Both the position numbers and the translations under genes were made by a program. A model generated the notes under the pieces. The model searched no databases, was not told where the DNA came from, and worked only from the letters and a program-made list of their open reading frames with translations. 64,000 bases of DNA, from the NCBI GenBank assembly GCA_041398665.1, contig JAWKUH010000008.1, positions 103,536 through 167,535 of the forward strand, in the 5' to 3' direction. Source of the stretch: Rohdeia sp041398665 (GTDB lineage: Bacteria > Planctomycetota > UBA1135 > GCA-002686595). This document shows, in pieces, positions 6,937 to 15,565 of this stretch (position 1 is the stretch's first letter; every line of letters starts with the position of its first letter).

Positions 6937-8939
6937 GCCTCTCCGTCCGGATCTGTTCGGCGCTCGCGCGCGTCTCGCGGGTGTTCGTCCTGCCGCGCAC
7001 GATCTCGGAGTTCGAGCGGAGCTACCTCGACCGGATCAACCGCGTCGCGCTGCTCTGCTTCTACGCGCACCTCCCGGTGTTCGTCGCGATCGGTCACCTC
7101 AACGGCACGGGCGCGGCGCTCGCGCTCGGACTGACGCTCGCGGTCCTGGTCGGACCGACCCTTGCCTACCGCTACGCGGAGTCGCCGCGCACGACCTCGG
7201 TCGTCTCCGGCTTCGCGGCCATGTGTCTCGGCGGAGTGCTCGTGCACCTCGGACAGGGTCCGGTGCAGATCGAGATGCACTTCTACTTCCTGGCGGCGAT
7301 CGCGATCCTCGCGGTGTTCGCGAACCCCGCCGCGATCCTGACGGCGGGCGCGACCGTCGTGGCGCACCACCTCCTGCTGTGGTGGTTGATGCCCCAGTCG
7401 GTGTTCAACTACGACGCGCCGCTGTGGGTCGTGCTGGTGCACGCGCTGTTCGTCGGGATCGAGTCCGTCGCGGTGTGTTTCGTCGCGCGGACGTACTTCG
7501 ACAGCGTCGTCGGGCTCGAACGGTTGGTGGACGACCGGACGTCGGAGCTGGCGAAGCGCAACGACGAACTCCACCTCGTCCTCGACCACGTCGGCGAGGG
7601 CTTCGTCACGGTGACGAGCGACGGCGTCATGCAGTCGCGCCACTCGGCGATCGTCGAGGAGTGGTTCGGTCCCTACGACGACGGCGAGACCTTCGCCGCC
7701 TTCCTCGACCGGATCGAGCCGCCGATCGGCTCGTGGTTCGAGATGGGGCTCGAGCAGCTCGTCTCGGACTTCCTCCCGCTCGAACTCGCGCTCGACCAGT
7801 TGCCGACCGAGCTGGACCACGACGGACGCCGGTTCCGCCTCGACTACTCGCCGATCACGGACGACGACGGGAAGCTCGAGTCGCTGCTCGTGCGCATCGC
7901 CGACTGCACCGCCGACCACGAGATGGCCGAGGTCGAAGCGCGGCAGCGGCGCACGCTCGTCGCCTTCGAGCGCATCCTCGCCGACCGCCCGGGCTTCCTC
8001 GAGTTCATGGACGAGGTCCGCGCCCTCCTCGACACGGCGGTCGAGGAGAAGGACGTCGACTGGGTCGCGGCAGCGCGTCGGATCCACACGCTCAAGGGCA
8101 ACTTCAGCGCGTACGGGTTCGTCCGGCTCGCGCGGTCGTGCCACGAGATCGAGGACCACCTCGCGAACGGCGACACCGACCGTGCCGCACGGGAACTGGA
8201 GGCGCTCGTCGGCGACTGGGGCACGCTCGAGGCCACCGTCGCGCGCTTCTCGGGCGCGCTCGACGAGAGCTCCGTCACGATCTCGGGCGAGGAGTTCGCC
8301 GAGCTCGTGCTCGACGTCGCCCGCGGGATGCCGCGCTCGCGCATCGTGCGGAGGCTCACCGACCTCCGGCGCGAGAGGACGCACACGCGTCTCGCGCGCT
8401 ACGTCGAGGTCGCGCGCGGACTCGCGCAGCGCCTCGGCAAGGGCGAGATCGACGTCCGCATCGCGGGCGAGGACCTGCACCTCGAACGCGAGGTCTTCGC
8501 GCGCTTCTGGAGCGCTCTCGTCCACGTCGTCCGCAACGCGGTCGACCACGGCATCGAGCCCGTCGACGTCCGCCGTGCCGCCGGCAAGCCGCCGCGCGGC
8601 ACGATCGAGCTCGCGACCCACCTCGTGGGGGACGAGTTCGTCGTCAGCGTGCGCGACGACGGCGCCGGCATCGACTGGGAAGCGATCCGCGCGAAGGCCG
8701 CCGAGCTCGGCCTGCCGTCCGACGACGCGTCCCTGTTCGACGCCGTCTTCGCGGACCGCGTCACGTCGAGGTCCGACGTGAACGAGGTCTCGGGGCGCGG
8801 CATCGGGCTCGCCGCGTCGCGCGAGAGTTGTGCGTCCCTCGGGGGGCGCGTGGAGATCCGTTCGGAGCGCGGGAGGGGCACGGAGTTCCGCTTCGTCTTC
8901 CCCGCGCGAGCCATGACCGAGTTCCCCTTGGCCGCCTGA
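6933..8939 (+). CDS. Membrane sensor kinase: multi-TM region, PAS, Hpt and CheA-like ATPase
   Basis: The 668-residue protein starts at the ATG overlapping the previous stop. Residues 35-185 are about six membrane segments of the type found at the N-terminus of some chemoreceptors (H-F-Y-F-L-A-A-I ... A-H-H-L-L-L-W). A coiled linker and a PAS-like domain (about 205-330) follow. An Hpt domain at about 340-435 carries the phosphoryl His385 in R-I-H-T-L-K-G-N-F. A CheA-type HATPase at about 460-660 has N535 in R-N-A-V-D-H-G-I-E, a D-D-G-A-G-I box and S-G-R-G-I-G-L. There is no P2 or CheW-like regulatory domain, so it acts as a self-contained CheA variant. The next gene, a CheY-like receiver, is its obvious phosphate acceptor. 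Confidence 0.8.
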   Translation: MSLSVRICSALARVSRVFVLPRTISEFERSYLDRINRVALLCFYAHLPVFVAIGHLNGTGAALALGLTLAVLVGPTLAYRYAESPRTTSVVSGFAAMCLGGVLVHLGQGPVQIEMHFYFLAAIAILAVFANPAAILTAGATVVAHHLLLWWLMPQSVFNYDAPLWVVLVHALFVGIESVAVCFVARTYFDSVVGLERLVDDRTSELAKRNDELHLVLDHVGEGFVTVTSDGVMQSRHSAIVEEWFGPYDDGETFAAFLDRIEPPIGSWFEMGLEQLVSDFLPLELALDQLPTELDHDGRRFRLDYSPITDDDGKLESLLVRIADCTADHEMAEVEARQRRTLVAFERILADRPGFLEFMDEVRALLDTAVEEKDVDWVAAARRIHTLKGNFSAYGFVRLARSCHEIEDHLANGDTDRAARELEALVGDWGTLEATVARFSGALDESSVTISGEEFAELVLDVARGMPRSRIVRRLTDLRRERTHTRLARYVEVARGLAQRLGKGEIDVRIAGEDLHLEREVFARFWSALVHVVRNAVDHGIEPVDVRRAAGKPPRGTIELATHLVGDEFVVSVRDDGAGIDWEAIRAKAAELGLPSDDASLFDAVFADRVTSRSDVNEVSGRGIGLAASRESCASLGGRVEIRSERGRGTEFRFVFPARAMTEFPLAA

Positions 8940-8955
8940 TCAGTCCCGGAGAAAC

Positions 8956-9324
8956 ATGATGAAGATCCTCGTCGTCGACGATTCCGCCGCCATGCGGCAG
9001 CTGGTCCACAACGTCCTCTCGGAGGACGGCTTCGACGTCGTCGAGGCCGCCGACGGGATCGCCGCGCTCGACATCGTGCGCGAGTCGCAGGACGTCGAGT
9101 ACGTCGCGCTCGACGTCAACATGCCCCGCATGAGCGGCATCGAGCTCGTCCAGAAGCTCAAGGCCGACGGCTACATCGACCGCGGTCTCAAGGTCGTGAT
9201 GCTCACGACCGAGGGCCAGATCGAGCTGATCCGCGAGGCCAAGGCCGCCGGCGCGAAGGGCTGGATCGTCAAGCCCTTCAAGCCCGAGCTCCTGCTCTCC
9301 GCGATCCGCAAGATCGCGGCGTGA
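8956..9324 (+). CDS. CheY-like single-domain response regulator
   Basis: The 122-residue receiver has the acidic pair in L-V-V-D-D-S, the phospho-acceptor Asp in V-A-L-D-V-N-M-P-R-M-S-G, a Thr in M-L-T-T-E and the Lys in V-K-P-F-K-P. There is no output domain. Two Met codons open the gene; GGAGA at 8948-8952 favours the second (8959) slightly. It ends the cheX-redB-kinase operon and ends 3 nt from the stop of the convergent ispG. It probably carries phosphate from the Hpt kinase to the flagellar switch or another target and is reset by the CheX-like protein. Confidence 0.88.
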   Translation: MMKILVVDDSAAMRQLVHNVLSEDGFDVVEAADGIAALDIVRESQDVEYVALDVNMPRMSGIELVQKLKADGYIDRGLKVVMLTTEGQIELIREAKAAGAKGWIVKPFKPELLLSAIRKIAA

Positions 9325-9327
9325 CGG

Positions 9328-10461
9328 TCAGCGCGCGCGTTCGCCGACGAGGCGGTCGAGTTCCTGCTTCAGCCGCGGCAGGATCTCGTCGTACGTGTAC
9401 GCGCCGAGCTCCTCCTCGCCGCGCTTCAGGTTCACGTGGTTGGGGCCGCACCACAGGCCGAGATCGGCGTCGTCCGTCTCGCCGGGGCCGTTCACGCGGC
9501 AGCCCATGACGGCGATCGTGAGGTCGTGCTCCTTCGCGTAGGCCGTCATCGCCTTGACGTCCTCGGCGAGCTCGACGAAGCGCTCGTTCTCGACGCGGCT
9601 GCAGCTCGGGCAGCTGATGATGTTGAGGCCCTCGAAGAAGCCCTCGGGCACCGAGCGGAAGCGACCCGCTTCGATGTCAGCGACGATCTGACGGCCCACC
9701 GTGATCTCGGTGCCCTTCTGCTCGAACGGCACCGTGAGTGAGACGCGCAGCGTGTCGCCGATGCCCTGGGTGAGGAGCTGCTCGAACGCGATGCGCGTCT
9801 TGATGACGCCGTCGGGCGGCATGCCGGCCTCGGTCACGCCGAGGTGGATCGGGACGTCGGGGCGGCGCTCGGCGAAGCGGCGGTTCGCGTCGATGACGAG
9901 CCGCGGGTCCGAGTCCTTGATCGAGACGAGGTAGTTCTCGAAGCCGAGCTCGTCGAGCATCGCGCAGTGCTCGGCCGCGCTGGTCACCAGCGCTTCCACG
10001 TGGTCGTCCGGGAATCGCTCCGCCACCTCGGGTGCGAGCGATCCCGCGTTCACGCCGACCCGGATCGCGAGGTCGTGCTCGCGCGCCACGCCCGCGAGGT
10101 AGCGCACCTTGTCGAAGGTGCTCTTGTCCTTCTCGTGGTGGTGGAGGTGGCCGGGGTTGTAGCGGATCTTGTCGACGTGGGGCGCGACGAGCTCCGCGAG
10201 CCGGTAGTTCTCCTGGAGGTCGACGGAGAGCCGCGCGCGGGTGCGCCGCCGCACCTCCGCGAGCGCCTCGACGTCGGCCTTCGAGTCGACCGCGACGCGG
10301 ACCAGGTCCCCGCCCGCCGCGAGGACGAGTTCGACCTGTCGCACCGTCGCGTCGACGTCGCGCGTGCGCGTCGCCGCCATGGACTGGACGGCGATCGGCG
10401 CGTCGCCCCCGATCGGGAGGTCGGCCACACGGATGGTTCTGGTGCGTCGCTTCGGGATCAC
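9328..10461 (-). CDS. ispG: 4-hydroxy-3-methylbut-2-enyl-diphosphate synthase (IspG/GcpE)
   Basis: The 377-residue protein runs the penultimate step of the MEP isoprenoid pathway, reducing MEcPP to HMBPP with a [4Fe-4S] cluster. The family signatures are clear: I-A-V-Q-S-M near the start, D-K-I-R-Y-N-P-G, the cluster Cys pair in C-P-S-C-S-R, and M-G-C-R-V-N-G-P-G-E for the third Cys and the ligand Glu. It has the short bacterial form without the extra central domain found in plants. It is a single gene, convergent with cheY and divergent from the FAD oxidoreductase. Confidence 0.96.
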   Translation of the reverse strand: MIPKRRTRTIRVADLPIGGDAPIAVQSMAATRTRDVDATVRQVELVLAAGGDLVRVAVDSKADVEALAEVRRRTRARLSVDLQENYRLAELVAPHVDKIRYNPGHLHHHEKDKSTFDKVRYLAGVAREHDLAIRVGVNAGSLAPEVAERFPDDHVEALVTSAAEHCAMLDELGFENYLVSIKDSDPRLVIDANRRFAERRPDVPIHLGVTEAGMPPDGVIKTRIAFEQLLTQGIGDTLRVSLTVPFEQKGTEITVGRQIVADIEAGRFRSVPEGFFEGLNIISCPSCSRVENERFVELAEDVKAMTAYAKEHDLTIAVMGCRVNGPGETDDADLGLWCGPNHVNLKRGEEELGAYTYDEILPRLKQELDRLVGERAR

Positions 10462-10592
10462 GGTCGGTCGCGGTCGGGGCGCGGGGCTCGATCTCGCCTC
10501 GGGGCGACGATTCTACGAGCGCCGGGCGGGCTGCGGACCCTTCCATCGGGCCGCGCGCTGTGGTGCGATACGCGCCCTTCCACGAGGACAAC

Positions 10593-11882
10593 GTGCGAGC
10601 CAAGGTCCTGATCATCGGCGGCGGCGTCATGGGTACGTCGATCGCCCTCCACACCGCCCGATCCTTCGACCCCCTGAAGGAGCCCGTCGTCGTGCTCGAG
10701 CGCGGCGACCTCGCCGGAGGTTCCTCCGGTTCGTCGGGCGGCATCCTGCGCCAGCACTACGCCGACCCCGTCGTCGCCTCGATGGCGCGCGACTCGCTGC
10801 GCGAGTACGCCTCGTTCGAGGGTCGCACGGGCAGAGCGCTCGGCTTCCGCCGACCCGGCGTGCTGACGCTCGCCGGTCCCTCGAACCCGGGCTCGGTCGA
10901 ACGCCTGTTGCGCTCCGTCGAGGCCCAGAAGCAGATCGGCATCCACGCCGAGATGCTCGACGCCGCGGCGATCCGCTCGCGCGTCCCCGGCATCGTGGTC
11001 GACGACCGCGCGATCGCGGCGTGGGAGGCCCAGGGCGGCTACGTCGACTCGTCGCTGTGCGTGCGCGAGTTCGCGGCGCTGGCGCGGACGTACGGCGCGG
11101 TCACGCGCCTCGGCGTCGCCATCACCGACCTCGTGATGGAGAACGGCCGCGTGGTCGGGGCGGAGACGACCGAGGGCCGCTACGAGTGCGACGCGATCGT
11201 CGTCGTCACCGGAGCGTGGGCGCGCAGCTTCCTCGGCCGCTTCGGCGTCGACGTCCCGATCCGCGTCGCGCGCGTGCAGCAGCTCTTCGTCGGCATGCCG
11301 CTCGAGGAGGACGACACGGAGTCGCGCACCGAGATCGAGGGCTGGTCCGTCGACCTCGAGGACCCCTTCGAACAGGAGCAGGAGCGCCTCCTCACGGGCA
11401 GCGACGAGGAGCAGGCGCCCGGCGCCGAGCACCCCGTCGTCCTCGACCTCGAGTACGGCATCTACGTGCGCTGCGAGCTCGAGCACAAGCGCACGCGCGT
11501 CGCTCCGATCGCCTACTCGCCCGACCAGATCCGCGACGAGCCCGACCCCGAGGACCGTCCGCGCCCCGAACTCTCGGAGTGGGCGCGCGCGCAGCTCGTG
11601 AAGCGCCTGCCGATCTACGCGGACCAACCCGTCCTCGACCAGATGGTGAGCTGGTTCCCCCTGACGAAGGACGGGCGCGCTCTCATCGGCGAGGTGCCGG
11701 GGTACGAGGGGCTCTACGTCGCGGGCGGCTTCGCCGACCACGGTTTCAAGCTCGCTCCGTCGGTCGGGGAGGGCGTCGCCCAGATGCTGACGGGCGAGCC
11801 GGTGAGCGCGTTCGACCCGGGCTACTTCGCCCCGGACCGCTCCGCCGCGGCCGGCGACTGGTCGGGCGACTCGTACCTCTGA
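10593..11882 (+). CDS. FAD-dependent oxidoreductase, DAO family
   Basis: The GTG at 10593 (preceded by GAGGA) gives 429 residues that open directly with the Rossmann motif K-V-L-I-I-G-G-G-V-M-G and a G-S-S-G-S-S-G-G loop typical of the D-amino-acid oxidase / sarcosine oxidase family. The C-terminal G-L-Y-V-A-G-G-F-A-D-H-G-F-K completes the FAD site. An acidic insert (E-E-D-D-T-E-S...) sits mid-protein. Such enzymes oxidise amines or α-amino acids to imines. The substrate cannot be told. An upstream GTG at 10563 is possible. Confidence 0.85.
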   Translation: MRAKVLIIGGGVMGTSIALHTARSFDPLKEPVVVLERGDLAGGSSGSSGGILRQHYADPVVASMARDSLREYASFEGRTGRALGFRRPGVLTLAGPSNPGSVERLLRSVEAQKQIGIHAEMLDAAAIRSRVPGIVVDDRAIAAWEAQGGYVDSSLCVREFAALARTYGAVTRLGVAITDLVMENGRVVGAETTEGRYECDAIVVVTGAWARSFLGRFGVDVPIRVARVQQLFVGMPLEEDDTESRTEIEGWSVDLEDPFEQEQERLLTGSDEEQAPGAEHPVVLDLEYGIYVRCELEHKRTRVAPIAYSPDQIRDEPDPEDRPRPELSEWARAQLVKRLPIYADQPVLDQMVSWFPLTKDGRALIGEVPGYEGLYVAGGFADHGFKLAPSVGEGVAQMLTGEPVSAFDPGYFAPDRSAAAGDWSGDSYL

Positions 11883-12147
11883 GAGGTCCGGCCGAGAAGG
11901 CCACCGTCGAGTCGACCCAGGTCCGCGCGGTGCGCCCCGCGGGACCCCGGCGGCTGTAGGAAGTTGCATTCCTAATCCCCGGCACCTCCGTCGCTTGGGG
12001 GGCCGCGTCGGCAGCTCGGGGAACGCCCCCCGCCACGTCGGGTCATAGTTGCTCGATGGGTGGCCCTCCGGCTCGACCGGGGGGCGGCGGCGCTCGATCT
12101 CCTGCGGCTCCGGCCGCGGCGTCGGCCCATCCTCGACCACGCTCGAA

Positions 12148-13791
12148 GTGACCACGCCCAACCGCACAGCGATCCTCGCCGCGCTCGCGACCGCTCTCGT
12201 CGCGGGGCGCTTCGCGACGACGGCGACCGCCCAGGTGATCGTCGAGGACGAGCGCCTCGTCGAGGCGGGACTCGCGCTCGGCGATCGCTACGGTCAGAGC
12301 GTCGCGACGTCGGGCGGCCGGGTCGCCGTCGGCGCGCCGATGCACGCGTACAACGGATCGCAGTCCGGTCTCGCCTGGGTCTACACCCGCGATCCGGGCG
12401 GCACGCTCGTCCTCGAGGACGAGCTCGTCTCGTTCGGACTCGCGCCCAACGACGAGTTCGGCACGTCGGTCGCCATCGACGGCGAGCGCGCCGTCGTCGG
12501 TGCGCCGTACGTCGACACGCTCACGATCAACGAGGGCGCGGCCTTCGTCTTCGAGCGCCAGCCCAACGGCTCCTGGCTCCAGGTCGCGGTCCTCCAGGCC
12601 GGCGACGGGACGACCGGCGACCGCTTCGGCGCGACCGTGGCGATCGACGGCGACACGATCGTCGTCGGAGCGCCGGACGACGACCCCTCGGGCCTCTCGT
12701 CCGCCGGCTCCGCGTACGTCTTCGAGCGCGACGGCGGCGGCAACTGGAACGAGGCGGCCAAGCTCGTCTCCCCGTCGTCCGGCGCCACGCGTCGTTTCGG
12801 CGCGCACCTCGATCTCGACGGCGACACGATCGCCGTCGGTCAGAACCTGAAGGCGTCCGAGTCCGGACAGCCCCAGGTGTTCCTGTTCGCGCGGAACGGC
12901 GGCGCTTGGCCGCTCGAGGACTCGCTCGCCTCGCCCGACCGCAGCACGCCCGGCTCGAACCTGTTCTGCAGCGACCTCGACCTCGACGGCGACCGACTGC
13001 TCGTCGGCGATCCCGCGACGACGGCCGGCGGACGCGCGCTGCTCTACGAACGCCAGGGCGCGAACTGGATCGGCGTCGACGTGATCGCCGCGAGCGCCCT
13101 GATCAGCAAGGCTCCGGTCGGCACGACCGTGGCGCTGTGCGGCGACACGGCGGTCCTCGGCGGTCCGGGCAGTGCGCAGAAGGAGGGGCGCGCCGCGATC
13201 TTCCTCGAGTCGAGCTTCGGCGGCTGGCGCGAACTCGCCTCGATCGAGCCCGACATCCGATCCGGCATCGCCCCCGACGAGTACGCGCTCGACCTGGCGA
13301 TGGACGACGCGACGATCGTCGCCGGCGCTCCGCGCCTCACGCCGGTCGAGACCGGGATCCGCACCGGCGCGACGTTCGTGCTGCGGCGCGGACGTCTGTT
13401 GCACGGTCACAAGAAGCTCGCCGTCGCGGGCGGCGGACAGCAGGACTTCCTCCTGCTCGCCGGCACGACGTACAAGCAGCACTTCCACTGGATCGTCGGT
13501 TCCGCGTCGGGGACGACGCCCGGAACGGTGATCTCGCCGACGCTGACGGTGCCGCTCAACGTCGACTCGTACGCGCTGCAGACGCTGTCCCTCACGAACT
13601 CGCCGACGATCCCGGTGTCGTTCGGGATCCTCGACCCGGACGGTGTGTCGCAGCGGCTCCTCAACGTGCCCTTCGGCCTCAACCCGGCGCTCGCCGGACT
13701 GACGCTGAACCACGCCTACCTGATCTTCGCGCCGGGTTCGTTCGCTCTCGTCGACGTGAGCAACGCCGTGCCGATGACGCTGGTCCCCTGA
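12148..13791 (+). CDS. Secreted FG-GAP repeat protein
   Basis: The GTG start is chosen because it opens a clean signal peptide (T-A-I-L-A-A-L-A-T-A-L-V-A-G ... A-T-A-Q). The 547 residues then carry FG-GAP repeats with R-Y-G-Q-S-V-A-T, D-E-F-G-T-S-V-A-I-D-G and D-R-F-G-A-T-V-A-I-D-G-D. The last ~130 residues match the C-terminal domain of the protein at 734-2371 in layout: L-L-H-G-H-K-K-L..., a G-S-A-S-G-T-T-P-G loop, L-N-H-A-Y. It is almost the same length as that protein, so the two are paralogues. It is probably exported to the envelope or outside. The ligand is unknown. Confidence 0.85.
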   Translation: MTTPNRTAILAALATALVAGRFATTATAQVIVEDERLVEAGLALGDRYGQSVATSGGRVAVGAPMHAYNGSQSGLAWVYTRDPGGTLVLEDELVSFGLAPNDEFGTSVAIDGERAVVGAPYVDTLTINEGAAFVFERQPNGSWLQVAVLQAGDGTTGDRFGATVAIDGDTIVVGAPDDDPSGLSSAGSAYVFERDGGGNWNEAAKLVSPSSGATRRFGAHLDLDGDTIAVGQNLKASESGQPQVFLFARNGGAWPLEDSLASPDRSTPGSNLFCSDLDLDGDRLLVGDPATTAGGRALLYERQGANWIGVDVIAASALISKAPVGTTVALCGDTAVLGGPGSAQKEGRAAIFLESSFGGWRELASIEPDIRSGIAPDEYALDLAMDDATIVAGAPRLTPVETGIRTGATFVLRRGRLLHGHKKLAVAGGGQQDFLLLAGTTYKQHFHWIVGSASGTTPGTVISPTLTVPLNVDSYALQTLSLTNSPTIPVSFGILDPDGVSQRLLNVPFGLNPALAGLTLNHAYLIFAPGSFALVDVSNAVPMTLVP

Positions 13792-13821
13792 CGCGACCGC
13801 GACCCGCGGCCGCTGCGTCAG
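13788..13821. terminator. Candidate bidirectional terminator between convergent genes
   Basis: CTGACGC at 13788-13794 and GCGTCAG at 13815-13821 form a 7-bp stem around a GC-rich inner part that can also fold. It lies exactly where the plus-strand FG-GAP gene and the minus-strand unknown gene meet. Confidence 0.35.
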
Positions 13822-15041
13822 ACGATTCCGGGGGGAGCGGGCGGCGGCGTCGGCACGAGGAAGTCGTCGATCTCCTTCTCGACGTCGGAGCACGGCGCGG
13901 CCGCGCCGAACGGTGAGGTCGAGACCGGAGCGGCGAGCCGCAGGACCTTCCTCCACGCGAGCACCCGTTCGGCCTCGTCCATCGCGAGGAAGCGCGCGAC
14001 GATCTCGTCGCGCTCCGACAGGTCCATCGACGTGCCGAGGTCGTCGAGGTCGTAGTCGTCGAAGGTGTGCGCGCAGCGGAAGCGGCACTTCGTCATCATC
14101 GCGAGGCCGGCGAGCGCGTAGGGGAGGAGGTCCCGCCACTTCTCCTTCTCGACGCCCCACTCCGCGAGCCACGCGAAGAGCTCCGCGACGTTCGCGAAGT
14201 AGAACGTGTTCGGAACGCCGTTCTGGTAGTAGGCCTCGGCGCCGCCGCTCGCGAGCACGATGTCTTTCCTGAGTTCGAGGTTGCCGAAGCAGGCGTACGC
14301 CTCTCCGACGGCGTCGGTCCCGAGCCCGTTGCTCGTGAAGTGCCGGTCGACGAGCGCGAGGTGCAGCTTCTCGACGAGGAGCAGCCAGTCCTTCTCGTCC
14401 GGCGTCGGGTCGGGGAGGTAGCCCCACGTGCCCTTCGCGCGTTCGCGCACGCGCGCGAACAGCGATGCGCTCAGGCTCTCGACCGCCTTCGTGCGCTCGT
14501 CGCGCTCGGCGTCCGTGAGCAGCGTCCCGACCGCGTCGACGCGGCTCCACGAGGCGGGGTGTCCCTCCTTCGTGTAGGTCTCCGCGTCGAGGTCGGCGAA
14601 GTAGTCGGCGGACGGAGCGTCGGGCGTCGCCTCCTTCCGCTTCGCGTTGATCTCGGAGAACGACGGGTACTCCTCGGCCGCCCTGGCGTCGGGCTCGGAG
14701 AAGGACTCGAGGTGCTGGCGCGGGCGCCAGTAGTTCTCGGGAGAGCGCGTGGGGCGCGCGAGGTCGGGCTTCTCCCCGCGGAAGCGGATGCAGACACGGA
14801 ACTGCGCCTTCGGGAAGTCCGCTCGCAGGCCCGACTCGGCCTCGAACACGTCCGCCGCGACGCCGCGGTGGCCGACCTTGACGAAGCGGACCGCGACGTC
14901 GTCGCGCATCGGCGGCTCGGAGAGCACCGACTCGATCTCGAACACGCCGCGGAACGGTTGGAACTCGACGAACAGCGTGCGGTCGGCCTGCCGACGGAGC
15001 GGCACGACGTAGCTCGCGCGGTGCCAGGTGGTGGGCTGCAT
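13818..15041 (-). CDS. Protein of unknown function, last gene of sigma/kinase operon
   Basis: I do not recognise this 407-residue soluble protein. It has no signal peptide or membrane segment. The first ~110 residues look β-rich (V-F-E-I-E-S-V-L-S-E, V-R-F-V-K-V-G). The middle is charged and probably flexible (about 110-170), and the C-terminal half is helical with many aromatic residues. A few Cys (A-C-F-G, K-C-R-F-R-C-A-H) are grouped but do not form a known metal motif. It starts 7 bp after the preceding small gene in the run sigma factor, kinase, 151-residue protein, this protein, so it is probably a target or effector of the kinase pathway. Confidence 0.7.
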   Translation of the reverse strand: MQPTTWHRASYVVPLRRQADRTLFVEFQPFRGVFEIESVLSEPPMRDDVAVRFVKVGHRGVAADVFEAESGLRADFPKAQFRVCIRFRGEKPDLARPTRSPENYWRPRQHLESFSEPDARAAEEYPSFSEINAKRKEATPDAPSADYFADLDAETYTKEGHPASWSRVDAVGTLLTDAERDERTKAVESLSASLFARVRERAKGTWGYLPDPTPDEKDWLLLVEKLHLALVDRHFTSNGLGTDAVGEAYACFGNLELRKDIVLASGGAEAYYQNGVPNTFYFANVAELFAWLAEWGVEKEKWRDLLPYALAGLAMMTKCRFRCAHTFDDYDLDDLGTSMDLSERDEIVARFLAMDEAERVLAWRKVLRLAAPVSTSPFGAAAPCSDVEKEIDDFLVPTPPPAPPGIV

Positions 15042-15048
15042 CCGTCCC

Positions 15049-15504
15049 TCAGTCGATGGTGGTCTCGAGCCAGTAGCGTTCCTCGACGTTGAACGTCTTC
15101 ACGCCGTCCGCGCCGTCGAGGTCGAACGACGCGAGGTCGTAGGTCCTCGGGTTCGGCGTCCCCGCGGGGTCGAAGTACACCTGACGGGAGAGACCGTTCG
15201 GGACGGGGCGCCACGGCGGACGACCGGTGTCGCTGACGGAGTCGCGATCGATGTGCGAGAGCGAGAAGTTCGGCGCGAACGTCTCCAGAGCGAGGTCGCC
15301 GGCCGAACGCATGAGGTCCTTGCGCTCGACCGTCGTCATCTGCGCCCAGGGCTTCGTCACGAGGTTCCGGTAGGAGTAGCCGTCGACCCTGCAGAGCGCG
15401 CGCGGGATCGGGATCCCCTGGTAGTCGTCGGAGTAGAGCTTGGCCCACAGGTCGTCGCGCGTGAGCGTCTGGACGAGGCGGAACGAGATCTGGACGTAGT
15501 ACAT
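15049..15504 (-). CDS. Small protein of unknown function next to the kinase gene
   Basis: The 151-residue protein begins at an ATG 61 bp after the kinase stop. It is soluble, aromatic-rich (Y-Y-V-Q-I-S-F-R-L-V, Y-S-Y-R-N-L-V) and has no recognised domain. It ends 7 bp before the 407-residue unknown gene, so the two are surely co-transcribed and may form a complex. I cannot assign a function. Confidence 0.65.
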   Translation of the reverse strand: MYYVQISFRLVQTLTRDDLWAKLYSDDYQGIPIPRALCRVDGYSYRNLVTKPWAQMTTVERKDLMRSAGDLALETFAPNFSLSHIDRDSVSDTGRPPWRPVPNGLSRQVYFDPAGTPNPRTYDLASFDLDGADGVKTFNVEERYWLETTID

Positions 15505-15565
15505 GGCAGGTGCGAGTCGTGGGGGTTCGTGGGAGCGGGCAGCGCGCGTGCGCTCCCGCCGTGCA

